The notes: generated by a model not told the origin, from the sequence alone. Shown: positions 48,729-58,430, numbered from the stretch's first letter. The stretch is 64,000 nt of DNA from Lautropia sp. (GCA_030530775.1 JAUMUG010000005.1:62001-126000); one strand, 5' to 3'. Program-made: numbers and translations.

Positions 48729-50008
48729 TTGAAACGTTGCACCCAATCCACCAACTGCTCGGCCGGCAGCGCACGTGAATACAGAAAACCTTGCACGCGG
48801 TCGCAGCCGAATTCGCGCAGGATGTGAACGGCGGCCGGGTCGTCGACGCCTTCGGCCAATGCACGCAGATCGAAGGCGTGCGCCAGATCGATCAGTGCCT
48901 TGACGATCTGCTGATCGCCGCGGTCGCTGGCCAGATTCTGAATGAACACCCGGTCGAGTTTCAGCTCGTGCACCGGGAACTGGCGCAGATAGGCAAAGGA
49001 CGAGTACCCGGTGCCGAAATCGTCGATCGACAGTTCGCAGCCGATATTACGCAGGGTGTGCATGCATTCGATGGTGGCATGTTCATTGCGCACGATCGAA
49101 TCTTCGGTCAGTTCGAACAGCAGCCGGTCGGGTGAAAGACTCCAGGTTTCGCAGGCCTGTGCCACCTGGGCGGCAAAGCCCGGGTCGTTGGCAGTCTTGG
49201 CCGACAAGTTGATACCGATGCTCAGATCAAGCCCCTGTGCCTGCCAGATCATCTGCTGACGCAGGACGGTGTTGATCACGAACTGTGTCAGTTGGCCGAT
49301 CATGCCACGATCGTCACAGATCGAGGCGATCAGCGCCGGGCTGACTTGTAGTGGATGGTTCTGCGGCCAGCGGATCAGTGCTTCGGCCGCGAAACATTTG
49401 TTGGTGGCCAGATCGATCTGGGGCTGGAAATGCACTTCCAGATCGTTACTGAACAGATGGCGACGCAGCGCGGTTTCGATTTCCGCCATGCGTGCGGCAT
49501 TGTCGTCGGCGCCGATGCGCTGCACATGCAGGCGTTCTTCGCTTTCGCTGGCCAGCTGACGGCTGTCCCACGCGCCCTGCAGCAAACCGCCGATGCTGAC
49601 GGCCCGGCTCTGACTCCAGGCGCCACCGATGATTGGCTGCAACTGGGCGGTCAGTTTCTGGTCTTGCTGCAGTTCGATGTGAAGTGGCACGTAGAGCACT
49701 TCGCGGAAAGCGGTGGCGATGGTGGTGGCCACGGCTTCGTTGGGCACGTTGGCGATCAGAATCCAGACTTCGTCGAAGGCGGCGGTGGCGACCCTGTCTT
49801 CGGCACGCAGGCGTTTGCTGATGCGTTTGATGATTTCAGCCAGCACCAGGTTGGAATGTGGGTTGCGTGCCAGCGCCTGCAGGTGATCGGAACGGTTGAG
49901 CCCGATCGTCAGCAGGAGTGGGTTGCTGGGCACCTTGCGGCAGAGCAGTTGCTGTCCGTAGGCCAGCAGTTCATTGGGCGTCAGACGCTGATTAGGCGAT
50001 GCTTCCAT
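48623..50008 (-). CDS. c-di-GMP phosphodiesterase with degenerate GGDEF and active EAL domain
   Basis: A cytoplasmic signalling enzyme of 461 residues (ATG 50008). Residues 1-180 look like a degenerate GGDEF domain (AAFDEVWIL at the GGDEF position). The EAL domain from about residue 195 keeps AEALIRW, INLSA, ELTED, IDDFGTGYSS, LKLDRV, AEGVDD and QGFLYS, so the metal and catalytic residues appear complete. It overlaps the HD-GYP gene by 17 bases. The tail beyond residue 425 overlaps fau on the other strand. It probably opposes c-di-GMP build-up. No diguanylate cyclase was identified in the window. Confidence 0.91.
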   Translation of the reverse strand: MEASPNQRLTPNELLAYGQQLLCRKVPSNPLLLTIGLNRSDHLQALARNPHSNLVLAEIIKRISKRLRAEDRVATAAFDEVWILIANVPNEAVATTIATAFREVLYVPLHIELQQDQKLTAQLQPIIGGAWSQSRAVSIGGLLQGAWDSRQLASESEERLHVQRIGADDNAARMAEIETALRRHLFSNDLEVHFQPQIDLATNKCFAAEALIRWPQNHPLQVSPALIASICDDRGMIGQLTQFVINTVLRQQMIWQAQGLDLSIGINLSAKTANDPGFAAQVAQACETWSLSPDRLLFELTEDSIVRNEHATIECMHTLRNIGCELSIDDFGTGYSSFAYLRQFPVHELKLDRVFIQNLASDRGDQQIVKALIDLAHAFDLRALAEGVDDPAAVHILREFGCDRVQGFLYSRALPAEQLVDWVQRFNQGEAMAEIRREGVTNADNGMSQVFSVNDPVSAES

Positions 50009-51686
50009 GCTGTGTCGGACTTTCGTCGAGGTAGTAGTCTTGCAGTTTGAAGCCGAAGGTGCCGGCCGGTAGACCGCGCACGATGCGTAGGGCTTTCTTG
50101 CTACGTCCACGGGATCGGGATTCCTGGTAGAGATCGCGCTCCTGCGGTGTTTCGAGACGGCTTTTGTCTGGTGCCGACAGCACCAGGACACGAGGCTCCA
50201 GTCGGCGGATCCGGTTGTGAGCCATGACGACGGCGACTTCGCCGCTGCTGAGCTCCACCAGGCTGCCGACCGGAAAGACACCGATGGCCTGCACGAACTG
50301 TTCGACCAGCGGTTCGTGAAAGGAGGTGCCGCTCCACTCGTACAGATTCATCAGTGCATCCTGCGGAGCGGACGCATTGGCATAGGGGCGCGAAGTGATC
50401 AGAGCAGCAAAGGAATCGGCGATGGCCGCCATCTTGCCGTAGATGCTGATCTTGTCGCCGGTCAGCCGGTTGGGATAGCCGGAACCGTCGATGCGTTCGT
50501 GATGCTGGCTGATGCCCTGCAGCACCGGCAGTGGCAGCGGCGGGCCGCTGTTGAGGATGTGCAGGGATAGGTTGACGTGTTCTTTGACCAGCTGGAATTC
50601 GGATGCACTCAGCAGACCGGGCTTTTCCAGCAGGGCGCGGGGAATCTTGGTCTTGCCGACATCGGCCAGCATGCCGATCTGGCCGAGATAACTGAGCTCC
50701 TGGCGCGGAAAACCCAGATGGCGGCCGAGTGCCACCAGATAGAGCGAGACGCGCACACCGTGGTGGTAGACCTGAATGTCCTCTTCACGCAGGCGCGCGA
50801 TCCACATCATGGCGTCGGGATTGTCGAGCATGCTGTCGACGATGCTGTCCACGGCCCCGGCGACCGCGTCCAGTTCGAAACTCCTGCCGTTACGGATGTC
50901 GTTGATCAGCGTGTCCAGCGCGTTTTCACCGGTCTGGAAAGCTTCCCGGGCACGGGGCAGCTCGGCTTCCATCGGGCGCTGGTTTTCATAGCGTGTCAGC
51001 TTGAAGCCGGCCTTTTTCAATTCCGGAATCTGTTTGATCGTGCGCTTCTGCGCTTCGATCTCACGGTTCTGGGCCAGATGGTCGCTGAGCCAGAACAGCA
51101 TCCGTTCGATCATGCCCTGTTCGCTCTCGCGTTTGTTGGCCGTCTGTTTGACCATCTGACGGAAACGCTGCCGGGTCTCGCGCGAGACTTTGACATCGGC
51201 CCGGGGTTTGTAGCGTCGCTGTGGTTTGCCGGCGATGGGGCCCGAGGCCGCCATGATCAGCGTCCTGGGCTCTTCACGCTGCAGCGGCTGCTTCCGCCGA
51301 CCCGGGGTGCTGCGCTCGGCCACGCGCATCGGAAGCGTGGGTGCTTCATCGATCGGCTTCGAGGCCGCATGCATGACGGTGACGACTTTGTCGGCCGGAG
51401 CGGGGGCGGGTGGTCGTGCCGGTGCGTGGCTCAGGTATTGGGCTTGATTGCGTTCGAAGTTGGCATCGGCAACGCGGATATCCATCGCCACATTGGGTGA
51501 GGACAATTCCAGGTCGACGTACACATAGCGGCAGTAGCGCATCAGGGTGTCCAGCTCGACTTGTTCGTCGATCAGGAATCCCTGCAGTAGAAAAGGCGTG
51601 TCGAGCCACGGTCTGTCCAGCTCCACGACGAACATATTCAGCCGCAGGTCCTGGACGGCGATCCGATAGCGGCGGTGGGCCGTCAT
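49992..51686 (-). CDS. DUF3391 / HD-GYP-type protein with altered HD motif
   Basis: A cytoplasmic protein of about 564 residues. The N-terminal DUF3391 domain (RYRIAVQDLRLNMFVVELDR) is followed by a basic Pro-rich linker and an HD-GYP domain. That domain keeps YHHGVRVSLYLVALGRHLG and HHERIDGSGYPNRL, but has GMLADVGK in place of the usual LHDIGK, so the metal-binding His of HD is replaced by Ala. It may be catalytically weak or act as a c-di-GMP receptor. ATG 51686 was chosen. A TTG at 51728 with GGAG upstream is an alternative. It is followed by the overlapping EAL gene. Confidence 0.88.
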   Translation of the reverse strand: MTAHRRYRIAVQDLRLNMFVVELDRPWLDTPFLLQGFLIDEQVELDTLMRYCRYVYVDLELSSPNVAMDIRVADANFERNQAQYLSHAPARPPAPAPADKVVTVMHAASKPIDEAPTLPMRVAERSTPGRRKQPLQREEPRTLIMAASGPIAGKPQRRYKPRADVKVSRETRQRFRQMVKQTANKRESEQGMIERMLFWLSDHLAQNREIEAQKRTIKQIPELKKAGFKLTRYENQRPMEAELPRAREAFQTGENALDTLINDIRNGRSFELDAVAGAVDSIVDSMLDNPDAMMWIARLREEDIQVYHHGVRVSLYLVALGRHLGFPRQELSYLGQIGMLADVGKTKIPRALLEKPGLLSASEFQLVKEHVNLSLHILNSGPPLPLPVLQGISQHHERIDGSGYPNRLTGDKISIYGKMAAIADSFAALITSRPYANASAPQDALMNLYEWSGTSFHEPLVEQFVQAIGVFPVGSLVELSSGEVAVVMAHNRIRRLEPRVLVLSAPDKSRLETPQERDLYQESRSRGRSKKALRIVRGLPAGTFGFKLQDYYLDESPTQHGSIA

Positions 51687-51728
51687 GGAGGGTGTTGCTC
51701 GATTGGGCTGATCGAGAACGGTGGGCAA

Positions 51729-52169
51729 GGCAGAAGCTCCGAAGTGCGGCGCGAAGCATCATTGGATGGCTCGCGCTTGCTGCAATGAGTCAAAGCTTCC
51801 AGTGCGCTGCAGAACAGGGCCATGGAAGGGAGTTTGATCTTACCCAGCCTGTTCCCAGGGGCCAAGCCTGACGGCGACGGCCGGACGGAGCCGGCCGGTC
51901 CGGGCTGACGGGCGGCGTCCGTGTGGTGTCCCGAGCCGGTGAACTCGTCGAGAGCGGACGTGTCGACGGGTAGTGAAAGGGAGTGTCGCGTCGATGGGAC
52001 GTGCAGCGGGCTGTTTCCGGAACGAATGGTCCGTTGTGTCCGGCGCCTTCCCATGGAGGTCCTTCGTGCCGCTGAACAGCAATCGCGACGGCGAAAACCG
52101 GAAGGGAGCCTGCCGTGGCACGCCTGGGCGTGTCGGCACGCTCCCTGGTGATCACTGGATTCCGGATGC
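51729..52169. other. Intergenic region between metF and the HD-GYP gene
   Basis: About 440 bases without a supported gene, downstream of metF and upstream of the HD-GYP gene on the same strand. A perfect hairpin, CGGCCGG/CCGGCCG with a 6-base loop, lies at 51878-51897, without a T-tract. No promoter boxes for the HD-GYP gene could be fixed. Confidence 0.4.
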
Positions 52170-53048
52170 TTATTTTTGCAGGGCTTTCCAGATATTGGCG
52201 CAGGGTGCCGATTGATTCATCGTGTAGAAATGCAGGCCCGGAGCGCCACCTTCCAACAGGGTGTTGCACAGATTCACTACGACATCGTGGCCGAAGGCGC
52301 GCAGCGAATCCACATCGTCATGGAAGGCGGCCAGACGCAGCCGGATCCAGCGTGGGATTTCGGCGCCGCAGTTGTCCGAGAAGCGGGTCAGCTGAGTGTA
52401 GTTCAGGATCGGCATGATCCCCGGCACGATCGGGATGTCGACGCCGGCGGCCCGGGCCCGGTTGACGAAATCGAAATAGGCGTTCGGGTTGTAGAAATAC
52501 TGGGTGATGGCCGAGTCGGCCCCGGCAGCCACTTTGGCGGCGAAGTGCCGCAGATCCGCATCCGGGGATTCGGCCTGTGGATGCATTTCGGGGTAGGCCG
52601 CCACTTCGATGTGAAACCAGTCGCCACTGTGTTCACGGATGAAAGCGACCAGTTCGGCGGCATAACGGAAGTCGCCTCGGTTGATCGAACCGGAGGGCAG
52701 GTCGCCGCGCAGCGCAACGATGCGCCGGATGCCCTGTGCTTTATAGGTGTCGAGCATCCGGGTGAGGCCGGCGCGGGTGGCGCCGATGCAGGACAGGTGG
52801 GGTGCGACACTGGAGCCGGTGGCCGCGATCGCTGCAACGGCTTCGGTGGTGCCGGCCTGTGTACTGCCGCCGGCACCGAAGGTGACACTGAAGAATTCTG
52901 GATTCAGCTCGCTGAGGCTTTTCTGAACACCCAGCAGTTTTTCGGCACCGGCCTCGGTGGCGGGCGGAAAGAACTCGAAGCTGAGGCCGTGTGTCACATC
53001 TGCGCGATCTCGCGGTGTGCTGCCGGAAGAAGAGGTAGGTGCAGTCAT
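52170..53048 (-). CDS. metF: 5,10-methylenetetrahydrofolate reductase
   Basis: MetF reduces methylene-THF to methyl-THF with a flavin, supplying methyl groups for methionine. The 292-residue TIM-barrel starts with the GLSFEFFPPATEAG motif, including the Glu that activates the substrate. FGAGGST, the HLSCIGATRAGL region and the ITQYFYNPNAYFDF stretch follow. Its ATG overlaps the tlyA stop (ATGA), so it is translationally coupled. It completes the ahcY-tlyA-metF order typical of betaproteobacteria. Confidence 0.97.
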   Translation of the reverse strand: MTAPTSSSGSTPRDRADVTHGLSFEFFPPATEAGAEKLLGVQKSLSELNPEFFSVTFGAGGSTQAGTTEAVAAIAATGSSVAPHLSCIGATRAGLTRMLDTYKAQGIRRIVALRGDLPSGSINRGDFRYAAELVAFIREHSGDWFHIEVAAYPEMHPQAESPDADLRHFAAKVAAGADSAITQYFYNPNAYFDFVNRARAAGVDIPIVPGIMPILNYTQLTRFSDNCGAEIPRWIRLRLAAFHDDVDSLRAFGHDVVVNLCNTLLEGGAPGLHFYTMNQSAPCANIWKALQK

Positions 53049-53890
53049 GGTGTGTCAGGACGAGGAATACGAGTTGGAGGGAGCGTATCCAGCCGGGTGG
53101 CGATCAGGAAGTACTCCTGATTGCCATCGCCGCCGGAGATGGCGCAGCTTTGCCAGTCGTCCACCTGCCAGCCTGCCAGCATCGCGCTGTCCGAGACCTT
53201 GCGCCGCAGTGCATCGAGGTCGGCGTCGTGCCGGACGATGCCGTGCTTGTTGCGCGCGTCTGGACCCAGCTCGAACTGGGGCTTGATCAGACAGACCAAC
53301 CTGCCACCCGGGCTGGCCAGGGCAGCCAGATGGGCCAGCTGCTGGCTGGCGGCGATGAAGGAGAGATCGACTACGATCAGCGCGAAGCCATCGGCCGGGA
53401 TGCTGCCATCGGGTAGACGCAGATCGTTCAGGTCGACATCGCGGATATGGGTGTGCTCGAGGCAGACGACACGGGGGTCGGATTGCAGGATGGGATCGAG
53501 CTGGCCATGGCCGACTTCGATACCCAGCACCTGCCGGGCACCATGCGTCAGCAGACAGTGGGTGAAGCCGCCGGTGGACATGCCGACATCGAGCGCGCTG
53601 ACATCGCGACAATCGATGGCGGCCGCCGCCAAGGCGGCTTCGAGTTTGTTGCCACCGCGCGAAACATAGCGTGAGGTATCGGATTCGAGCACCCGCAGCT
53701 GCTGATCGGGATGGATCGGCTGCGCGGCGCGCTGGACCGGTACTTCGCCGCCCCGGGCATCGGTCAGTACCGCTCCGGCTTCGATCAGCCGGCGGGCCAG
53801 GGTGCGCGAACGCACCAGACCCCGTTCGACCAGAGCGACATCGGCACGGATGGGGCTCATGGGCAGGTGGGGTGCGGGTGGGGGTGGCAT
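53045..53890 (-). CDS. TlyA-family rRNA methyltransferase (S4-FtsJ type)
   Basis: TlyA proteins methylate rRNA 2'-O positions and are sometimes called hemolysin A. The 281-residue product from ATG 53890 has an S4 RNA-binding domain (ADVALVERGLVRSRTLARRL), followed by the methyltransferase fold SRGGNKLEAAL, ALDVGMSTGGFTHCLL, DLSFIA and LIKPQFELG. ATG 53860 would remove ten Pro-rich residues. Upstream frame to 54046 lacks family content. It shares the operon with ahcY and metF, as the SAH from its reaction would be cleared by AhcY. No ribosome-binding site is strong. Confidence 0.9.
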   Translation of the reverse strand: MPPPPAPHLPMSPIRADVALVERGLVRSRTLARRLIEAGAVLTDARGGEVPVQRAAQPIHPDQQLRVLESDTSRYVSRGGNKLEAALAAAAIDCRDVSALDVGMSTGGFTHCLLTHGARQVLGIEVGHGQLDPILQSDPRVVCLEHTHIRDVDLNDLRLPDGSIPADGFALIVVDLSFIAASQQLAHLAALASPGGRLVCLIKPQFELGPDARNKHGIVRHDADLDALRRKVSDSAMLAGWQVDDWQSCAISGGDGNQEYFLIATRLDTLPPTRIPRPDTP

Positions 53891-54137
53891 GGATTGGTTC
53901 CGGGAGGCAGGGCGTTTTTCACGGCCTGCCGGGCCATGTTCGGGTGTCTGGGCAGTAAGAGTCGTGCGGCGGAAAACATACGGCCGAGCCGCCGTCCGTG
54001 CCCGGTTTGCATCCCATGGCCGGCGCCATGGGGACAAAACGGGCACAAGACGCCGTGGCGTCTGGTCTCCGGCTTGCAGAGGTTTGCCGCCGGCAGGCTC
54101 TTTTCGTCGCTCAGACTCTTGTCGCTGCCATGGCCGA

Positions 54138-55550
54138 TCAGTAGCGATAGGTGTCGGGCTTGTACGGGCCTTCGACCGGTACGCCGATGTAGGCGGCCTG
54201 CTCGGGCGTCAGTTCGGTCAGTTCGGCGTTCAGTTTGGCCAGCTGCAGGCGGGCCACTTTTTCGTCGAGGTGTTTCGGCAGCACATAGACCTTGCCGGCT
54301 TCGTAGTCGTTCGGGCGCGTCCACAGCTCGATCTGGGCCAGTGTCTGATTGGCGAACGAGGAGCTCATCACATAGGACGGGTGACCGGTGGCACAACCGA
54401 GGTTGACCAGGCGGCCTTCGGCCAGCAGGATGATGCGCTTGCCATCCGGGAAGATGATGTGATCGACCTGGGGCTTGATGTTTTCCCAAGTGTATTTCTC
54501 GAGCGATGCGACTTCGATTTCGTTGTCGAAGTGACCGATGTTGCAGACGATCGCTTCGTTTTTCATCGCCACCATGTGTTCGTGGCGGATGACATCCTTG
54601 TTGCCGGTGGTGGTCACGAAGATGTCGGCCTTGTCGGCGGCGTATTCCATCGTGACGACGCGATAGCCTTCCATGGCGGCCTGCAGGGCGCAGATCGGGT
54701 CGATTTCGGTCACCCAGACCTGGGCCGACAGGGCGCGCAGTGCCTGGGCCGAGCCCTTGCCCACGTCACCATAGCCGGCGACCACGGCGATCTTGCCGGC
54801 GATCATCACGTCGGTGGCACGCTTGATGCCGTCGAGCAGCGACTCACGGCAACCATACAGATTGTCGAATTTGGATTTGGTGACCGAGTCATTGACGTTG
54901 ATGGCGCGCAGTTTCAGTTCGCCACGGTCGGACATCTGCTGCAGACGATGCACGCCGGTGGTGGTTTCCTCGGTCACGCCGATGATGGCGTCGAGGTTGC
55001 GCTGATAGAAACCGGGGTCGGTCTTCAGGCGCTCCTTGATCGAGGCGAACAGGAAGCGCTCCTCTTCGCTCTTGGGGTTTTCGATCAGTGAGGGATCGTG
55101 GGCGGCGCGGGCACCGAGGTGCAGCAGCAAGGTGGCGTCACCGCCGTCGTCCAGGATCATGTTCGAAGGCTTGCCATCGCTCCATTCGAAGATGGAATGG
55201 GTGTAGCGCCAGTAGTCCTCCAGTGATTCGCCTTTGACGGCGAAGACCGGGATGCCTTGGGCGGCGATGGCGGCGGCGGCATGATCCTGGGTCGAGAAGA
55301 TGTTGCACGAGGCCCAGCGGACCTGCGCGCCCAGCGCGACCAGCGTCTCGATCAGCACGGCGGTCTGGATCGTCATGTGCAGCGAGCCGGTGATGCGGGC
55401 GCCTTTCAACGGCTGGGCTGCCGCGTATTCCTGGCGGATGGCCATCAGGCCGGGCATTTCGGTTTCAGCGATACTGATTTCCTTGCGGCCCCAGTCGGCC
55501 AGGCCGATGTCGGCGATGCTGTAGTCCTTGGTGTTTGCAGGTGCGTTCAT
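54138..55550 (-). CDS. ahcY: Adenosylhomocysteinase (S-adenosylhomocysteine hydrolase)
   Basis: AhcY cleaves SAH to adenosine and homocysteine, removing the product inhibitor of methyltransferases. The 470-residue product shows [26 protein letters not shown], the insertion typical of bacterial forms ([13 protein letters not shown]), NAD motif [16 protein letters not shown] and the [13 protein letters not shown] stretch near the end. The C-terminus has the conserved DTYRY. GGAG is 6 bases before the ATG. The leader holds an SAH riboswitch. Confidence 0.98.
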   Translation of the reverse strand: MNAPANTKDYSIADIGLADWGRKEISIAETEMPGLMAIRQEYAAAQPLKGARITGSLHMTIQTAVLIETLVALGAQVRWASCNIFSTQDHAAAAIAAQGIPVFAVKGESLEDYWRYTHSIFEWSDGKPSNMILDDGGDATLLLHLGARAAHDPSLIENPKSEEERFLFASIKERLKTDPGFYQRNLDAIIGVTEETTTGVHRLQQMSDRGELKLRAINVNDSVTKSKFDNLYGCRESLLDGIKRATDVMIAGKIAVVAGYGDVGKGSAQALRALSAQVWVTEIDPICALQAAMEGYRVVTMEYAADKADIFVTTTGNKDVIRHEHMVAMKNEAIVCNIGHFDNEIEVASLEKYTWENIKPQVDHIIFPDGKRIILLAEGRLVNLGCATGHPSYVMSSSFANQTLAQIELWTRPNDYEAGKVYVLPKHLDEKVARLQLAKLNAELTELTPEQAAYIGVPVEGPYKPDTYRY

Positions 55551-55612
55551 GAATGCTCCGATGTGGATGGACAGCCGGTGGCGGCAGAAGGCCTTTGCTG
55601 CCCGCTGCAGAC

Positions 55613-55653
55613 AAAAAAAGACGCCTGCAGCCGTTCGATGGGATGCAAGCGTC
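55613..55653 (-). terminator. Intrinsic terminator/attenuator in the ahcY leader
   Basis: On the minus strand GACGCTTGCA (55653-55644) pairs with TGCAGGCGTC (55629-55620), with one T-G wobble, and is followed at once by seven T (55619-55613). This is a textbook intrinsic terminator. It lies between the riboswitch core and the ahcY start, and its left arm contains the pseudoknot strand. Confidence 0.85.
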
Positions 55654-55712
55654 GTTTTTCGAGAAATCAGACCGAGCCTGGCCAGAGAGAACTGGTCGCA
55701 ACGCTTCTCGGT
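55643..55712 (-). promoter_or_regulatory. SAH riboswitch upstream of ahcY
   Basis: Reading the minus strand: CCGAG (55711-55707) pairs with CTCGG (55676-55672). Between them, AAGCGTTGCGACC is followed by a small stem-loop, CCAG/CTGG at 55695-55682. After CTCGG there is AACGACGCTTGC. The CGCTT within it pairs with AAGCG, forming the pseudoknot of the SAH aptamer. This arrangement and the sequence blocks match the published SAH riboswitch seen before ahcY in betaproteobacteria. SAH binding should stabilise the pseudoknot and keep the CGCTT strand from the terminator, switching ahcY on. Confidence 0.88.
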
Positions 55713-55729
55713 GTGATCGGATGACGGCC

Positions 55730-55735
55730 ATTATA
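55730..55735 (-). promoter_or_regulatory. Candidate -10 box of the ahcY promoter
   Basis: A perfect TATAAT lies on the minus strand about 18 bases before the first riboswitch stem, so transcription would begin just ahead of the aptamer. No clear -35 box was found at a 16-18 base distance. Confidence 0.5.
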
Positions 55736-55985
55736 GGACGCCATCCCGCAGTCGGGGGATTCGACCCTGCCAGCTGTCCGTTGTACGCGACCGCGTGGCG
55801 GTGTCGCAACGCCCTCGGGGCCGGTGAGCAGCCGGCCGGCGCTTCCCGCCGGCCGTCGGGCTGCCGTCGATTGCCCGGTACCCCCTGGCTTCGATTCGCC
55901 CCATGGCCGTCGCCCTGGGGGCGGACCGATCACGGTTCCGTGTCCGGTGGGGCGAGCGGCGACGGGTCGAATGCCTCGGGGCGGA

Positions 55986-57149
55986 TCAGAGTCCGGCGTC
56001 TGCCCGCAGAATGGCCGCTTTGTCGGTGGCCTCCCACGAGAACTCGGGCTCTTCGCGACCGAAGTGACCGTAGGCGGCCGACTTGCTGTAGATCGGACGC
56101 AGCAGGTCGAGCATCTGGACGATGCCTTTTGGACGCAGGTCGAAGTGTCGGCGCACCAGTTCGGCCAGTTTTTCGTCGGACACGACACCGGTGCCTTCGG
56201 TGGTGACGAAGACCGAGGTGGGCTGGGCCACACCGATGGCATAGCTGATCTGCACCAGGCACTTCTTGGCCAGACCTGCCGCCACGATGTTCTTGGCCAC
56301 ATAGCGGCCGGCGTAGGCAGCCGAGCGGTCGACCTTGGAGGGGTCTTTGCCCGAGAAGGCGCCACCGCCATGCGGCGCGGCGCCTCCGTAGGTGTCGACG
56401 ATGATCTTGCGCCCGGTCAGGCCGCAGTCGCCCTGCGGGCCACCGATGACGAAACGACCCGTCGGGTTGATCAGGTATTTGATGTTGCCCTTGACCAGTT
56501 CGGCCGGCAGAACCGGTTTGATGATGTCTTCGATGACGGCTTCTTTCAACGTCTTCTGATCGACTTCCGGGTGGTGCTGGGTCGACAGCACGATGGTGTC
56601 GATCGACTGGGGCTTGCCGTCGACATAGCGCAGGGTGACCTGCGACTTGGCATCCGGGCGCAGCCAGTTCAGGCGGCCGTCGCGGCGCAATTGCGCCTGA
56701 CGTTCGACGATGCGGTGGGCATAATAGATGGCGGCGGGCATCAGTACCGGTGTTTCGTCGCAGGCGTAGCCGAACATCAGACCCTGGTCACCGGCACCCT
56801 GGTCGAGGTTGTCGTCTTCGGCACGGTCGACGCCCTGGGCGATGTCCGGGCTCTGCTTGTCGTAAGCGACCTGAACCGAGCAGCCCTTGTAGTCGATGCC
56901 GTACTCGGTGTTGTCGTAGCCGATCTTCTTGATCGTGTCGCGGACGACACCGATGTAGTCGATGTTGGCCCGGGAGGTGATTTCACCGGCCAGCAAAACC
57001 AGGCCAGTGGTACATAATGTTTCCGCTGCCACGCGCGAATGCGGGTCTTCGGCCAGCAGGGCGTCCAGGATGGCATCGGAGATTTGGTCGGCGACCTTGT
57101 CGGGGTGGCCTTCGGAAACGGATTCGGAAGTAAAGAGGTATTCGCTCAT
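55986..57149 (-). CDS. metK: S-adenosylmethionine synthetase
   Basis: MetK makes SAM from methionine and ATP. The 387-residue product has the [16 protein letters not shown] start motif, [17 protein letters not shown] in the middle and [23 protein letters not shown] (split at the Ser-Gly-Lys). The C-terminal domain has the conserved YGHFGRE. It is read toward ahcY, on the same strand, with the riboswitch downstream of it. It is divergent from an acyltransferase gene, and a minus-strand TATAAT at about 57365-57370 is a possible -10 for metK. Confidence 0.98.
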   Translation of the reverse strand: MSEYLFTSESVSEGHPDKVADQISDAILDALLAEDPHSRVAAETLCTTGLVLLAGEITSRANIDYIGVVRDTIKKIGYDNTEYGIDYKGCSVQVAYDKQSPDIAQGVDRAEDDNLDQGAGDQGLMFGYACDETPVLMPAAIYYAHRIVERQAQLRRDGRLNWLRPDAKSQVTLRYVDGKPQSIDTIVLSTQHHPEVDQKTLKEAVIEDIIKPVLPAELVKGNIKYLINPTGRFVIGGPQGDCGLTGRKIIVDTYGGAAPHGGGAFSGKDPSKVDRSAAYAGRYVAKNIVAAGLAKKCLVQISYAIGVAQPTSVFVTTEGTGVVSDEKLAELVRRHFDLRPKGIVQMLDLLRPIYSKSAAYGHFGREEPEFSWEATDKAAILRADAGL

Positions 57150-57377
57150 GTTGTTGTGGGCATTCCCGGAAAGATTGAGAGGGCGTTGGGTCCGATGGAC
57201 GAACGGGCCGATGGGCCCGATGTGGCACCGGCGTTGCCAGCTTCATGGGAAGCCGCGACGCTTTAGCGGAAAAAACAAACCTGTTTCAATATAGGCAGCC
57301 GACACATGGCGTGTCGGGCCTTTGCCACCCCGCAAGTTGTCCCAATTAACTCGGTGGCCTCGTAAATTATAGCGACG
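57150..57377. other. Divergent leader region of metK and acyltransferase gene
   Basis: A perfect 7-base hairpin CCGACAC/GTGTCGG with a 5-base loop lies at 57299-57317, in the metK leader. A minus-strand TATAAT lies at about 57365-57370. The metK leader would be over 200 bases, long enough for RNA regulation, but I do not recognise a known SAM riboswitch in it. Confidence 0.4.
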
Positions 57378-58430
57378 GTGACTTCTCCAGCGACGGAAAT
57401 CAATCACACCAGCCCAGTTTCTACCTTGTTGATTAAAGGTGTAAAAGTTCTGGCCAGGTTCCCTCTGCCTCTTCTGCACGCGGCAGGTGCCTTTGCGGGC
57501 AGGGTTGCTTACTTGTGCAGCTCGGGCATGCGCGCCAAAACTCGTAACAACTTGCAAACGGCCGGGTTATACAACCGCCGTCTTGCCTGGGAAAGCGCTG
57601 CAGCAGCCGGGCGCGCAGCCCTTGAAAGCGCGTTTCTGTGGTTCAGAAGCGACAAAGAGCTGCTGGCGTACAGCGACCATGATTGCATCACTCGTCTGGC
57701 AAAAGAGACTCTGGCTCGGCAGGCGGCCGGAGATCGCCGTGGACTGATCATGCTGACGCCGCACATCGGCAGTTTCGAGCTGGCGGCCCGCGCCTACGGG
57801 GCGAGCGCGCCGGTCACGGTGCTGTACAAGGCACCGCGGCAGGAGGCGCTGCACGCGTTGCTGAAGGTGGCGCGCACGCAGTCCGGCGTGACGCCTGTGC
57901 CGGCCGATACCGGTGGCGTCCGGGCCATGCTGCGCGCACTGAAGCGGGGCGATGCGATCGGCATTCTGCCCGATCAGGTGCCGTCGGCGGGTGATGGCCG
58001 CTGGGCGGACTATTTCGGGAAGCCTGCCTTCACGATGACTCTGCCGCAGCGGCTGGCCGAGAAGACCGGTGCCCGGGTCGTGGTGCTGGCCGTCTGGCGG
58101 CGTCCCGGCGGCAAGGGCTGGGATCTGGTGATGGAAGAGATGCCGGAGCTGCCGACCCCGGAGGCGGTCAACCGGCGGATCGAGGCGCTGGTGCGCAGCC
58201 ACCCCGAGCAATACGTCTGGAACTACAACCGCTACAAGGTGCCGGGCGGTGTGCTGCCGCCCGGCGAGACGACAGAGATGTTGCGGGACGAAGTCGAAGC
58301 GTCTTCGGGTCATCAGCCGCAGGCGGGGGCGACCGACCTCATCGAGACATCGGATGGCGTGCGACCCGGCGTCCGGGTCGATCCGACGGGGGTCGATTTC
58401 GGCGCCCGGCAGCAGGGGATTCAGCCATGA
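57378..58430 (+). CDS. Lipid A biosynthesis acyltransferase, LpxL/HtrB family (first copy)
   Basis: An inner-membrane acyl-ACP-dependent acyltransferase that would add a secondary acyl chain to lipid A. From GTG 57378 the 350-residue product has a hydrophobic N-terminal segment near residues 30-50 and the catalytic HIGSFE (HX4E) at about residues 133-138. IGILPDQVPSAGDG and the WNYNRYK motif near the end follow. The start is uncertain because the ribosome-binding site is weak. The C-terminal 60 residues, Gly/Asp-rich, are not part of the family. Its stop overlaps the second copy by 4 bases. Confidence 0.88.
   Translation: MTSPATEINHTSPVSTLLIKGVKVLARFPLPLLHAAGAFAGRVAYLCSSGMRAKTRNNLQTAGLYNRRLAWESAAAAGRAALESAFLWFRSDKELLAYSDHDCITRLAKETLARQAAGDRRGLIMLTPHIGSFELAARAYGASAPVTVLYKAPRQEALHALLKVARTQSGVTPVPADTGGVRAMLRALKRGDAIGILPDQVPSAGDGRWADYFGKPAFTMTLPQRLAEKTGARVVVLAVWRRPGGKGWDLVMEEMPELPTPEAVNRRIEALVRSHPEQYVWNYNRYKVPGGVLPPGETTEMLRDEVEASSGHQPQAGATDLIETSDGVRPGVRVDPTGVDFGARQQGIQP

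Noticed and set aside
51878-51897. Hairpin as metF terminator
   Set aside because: It is about 270 bases beyond the stop and has no T-tract.
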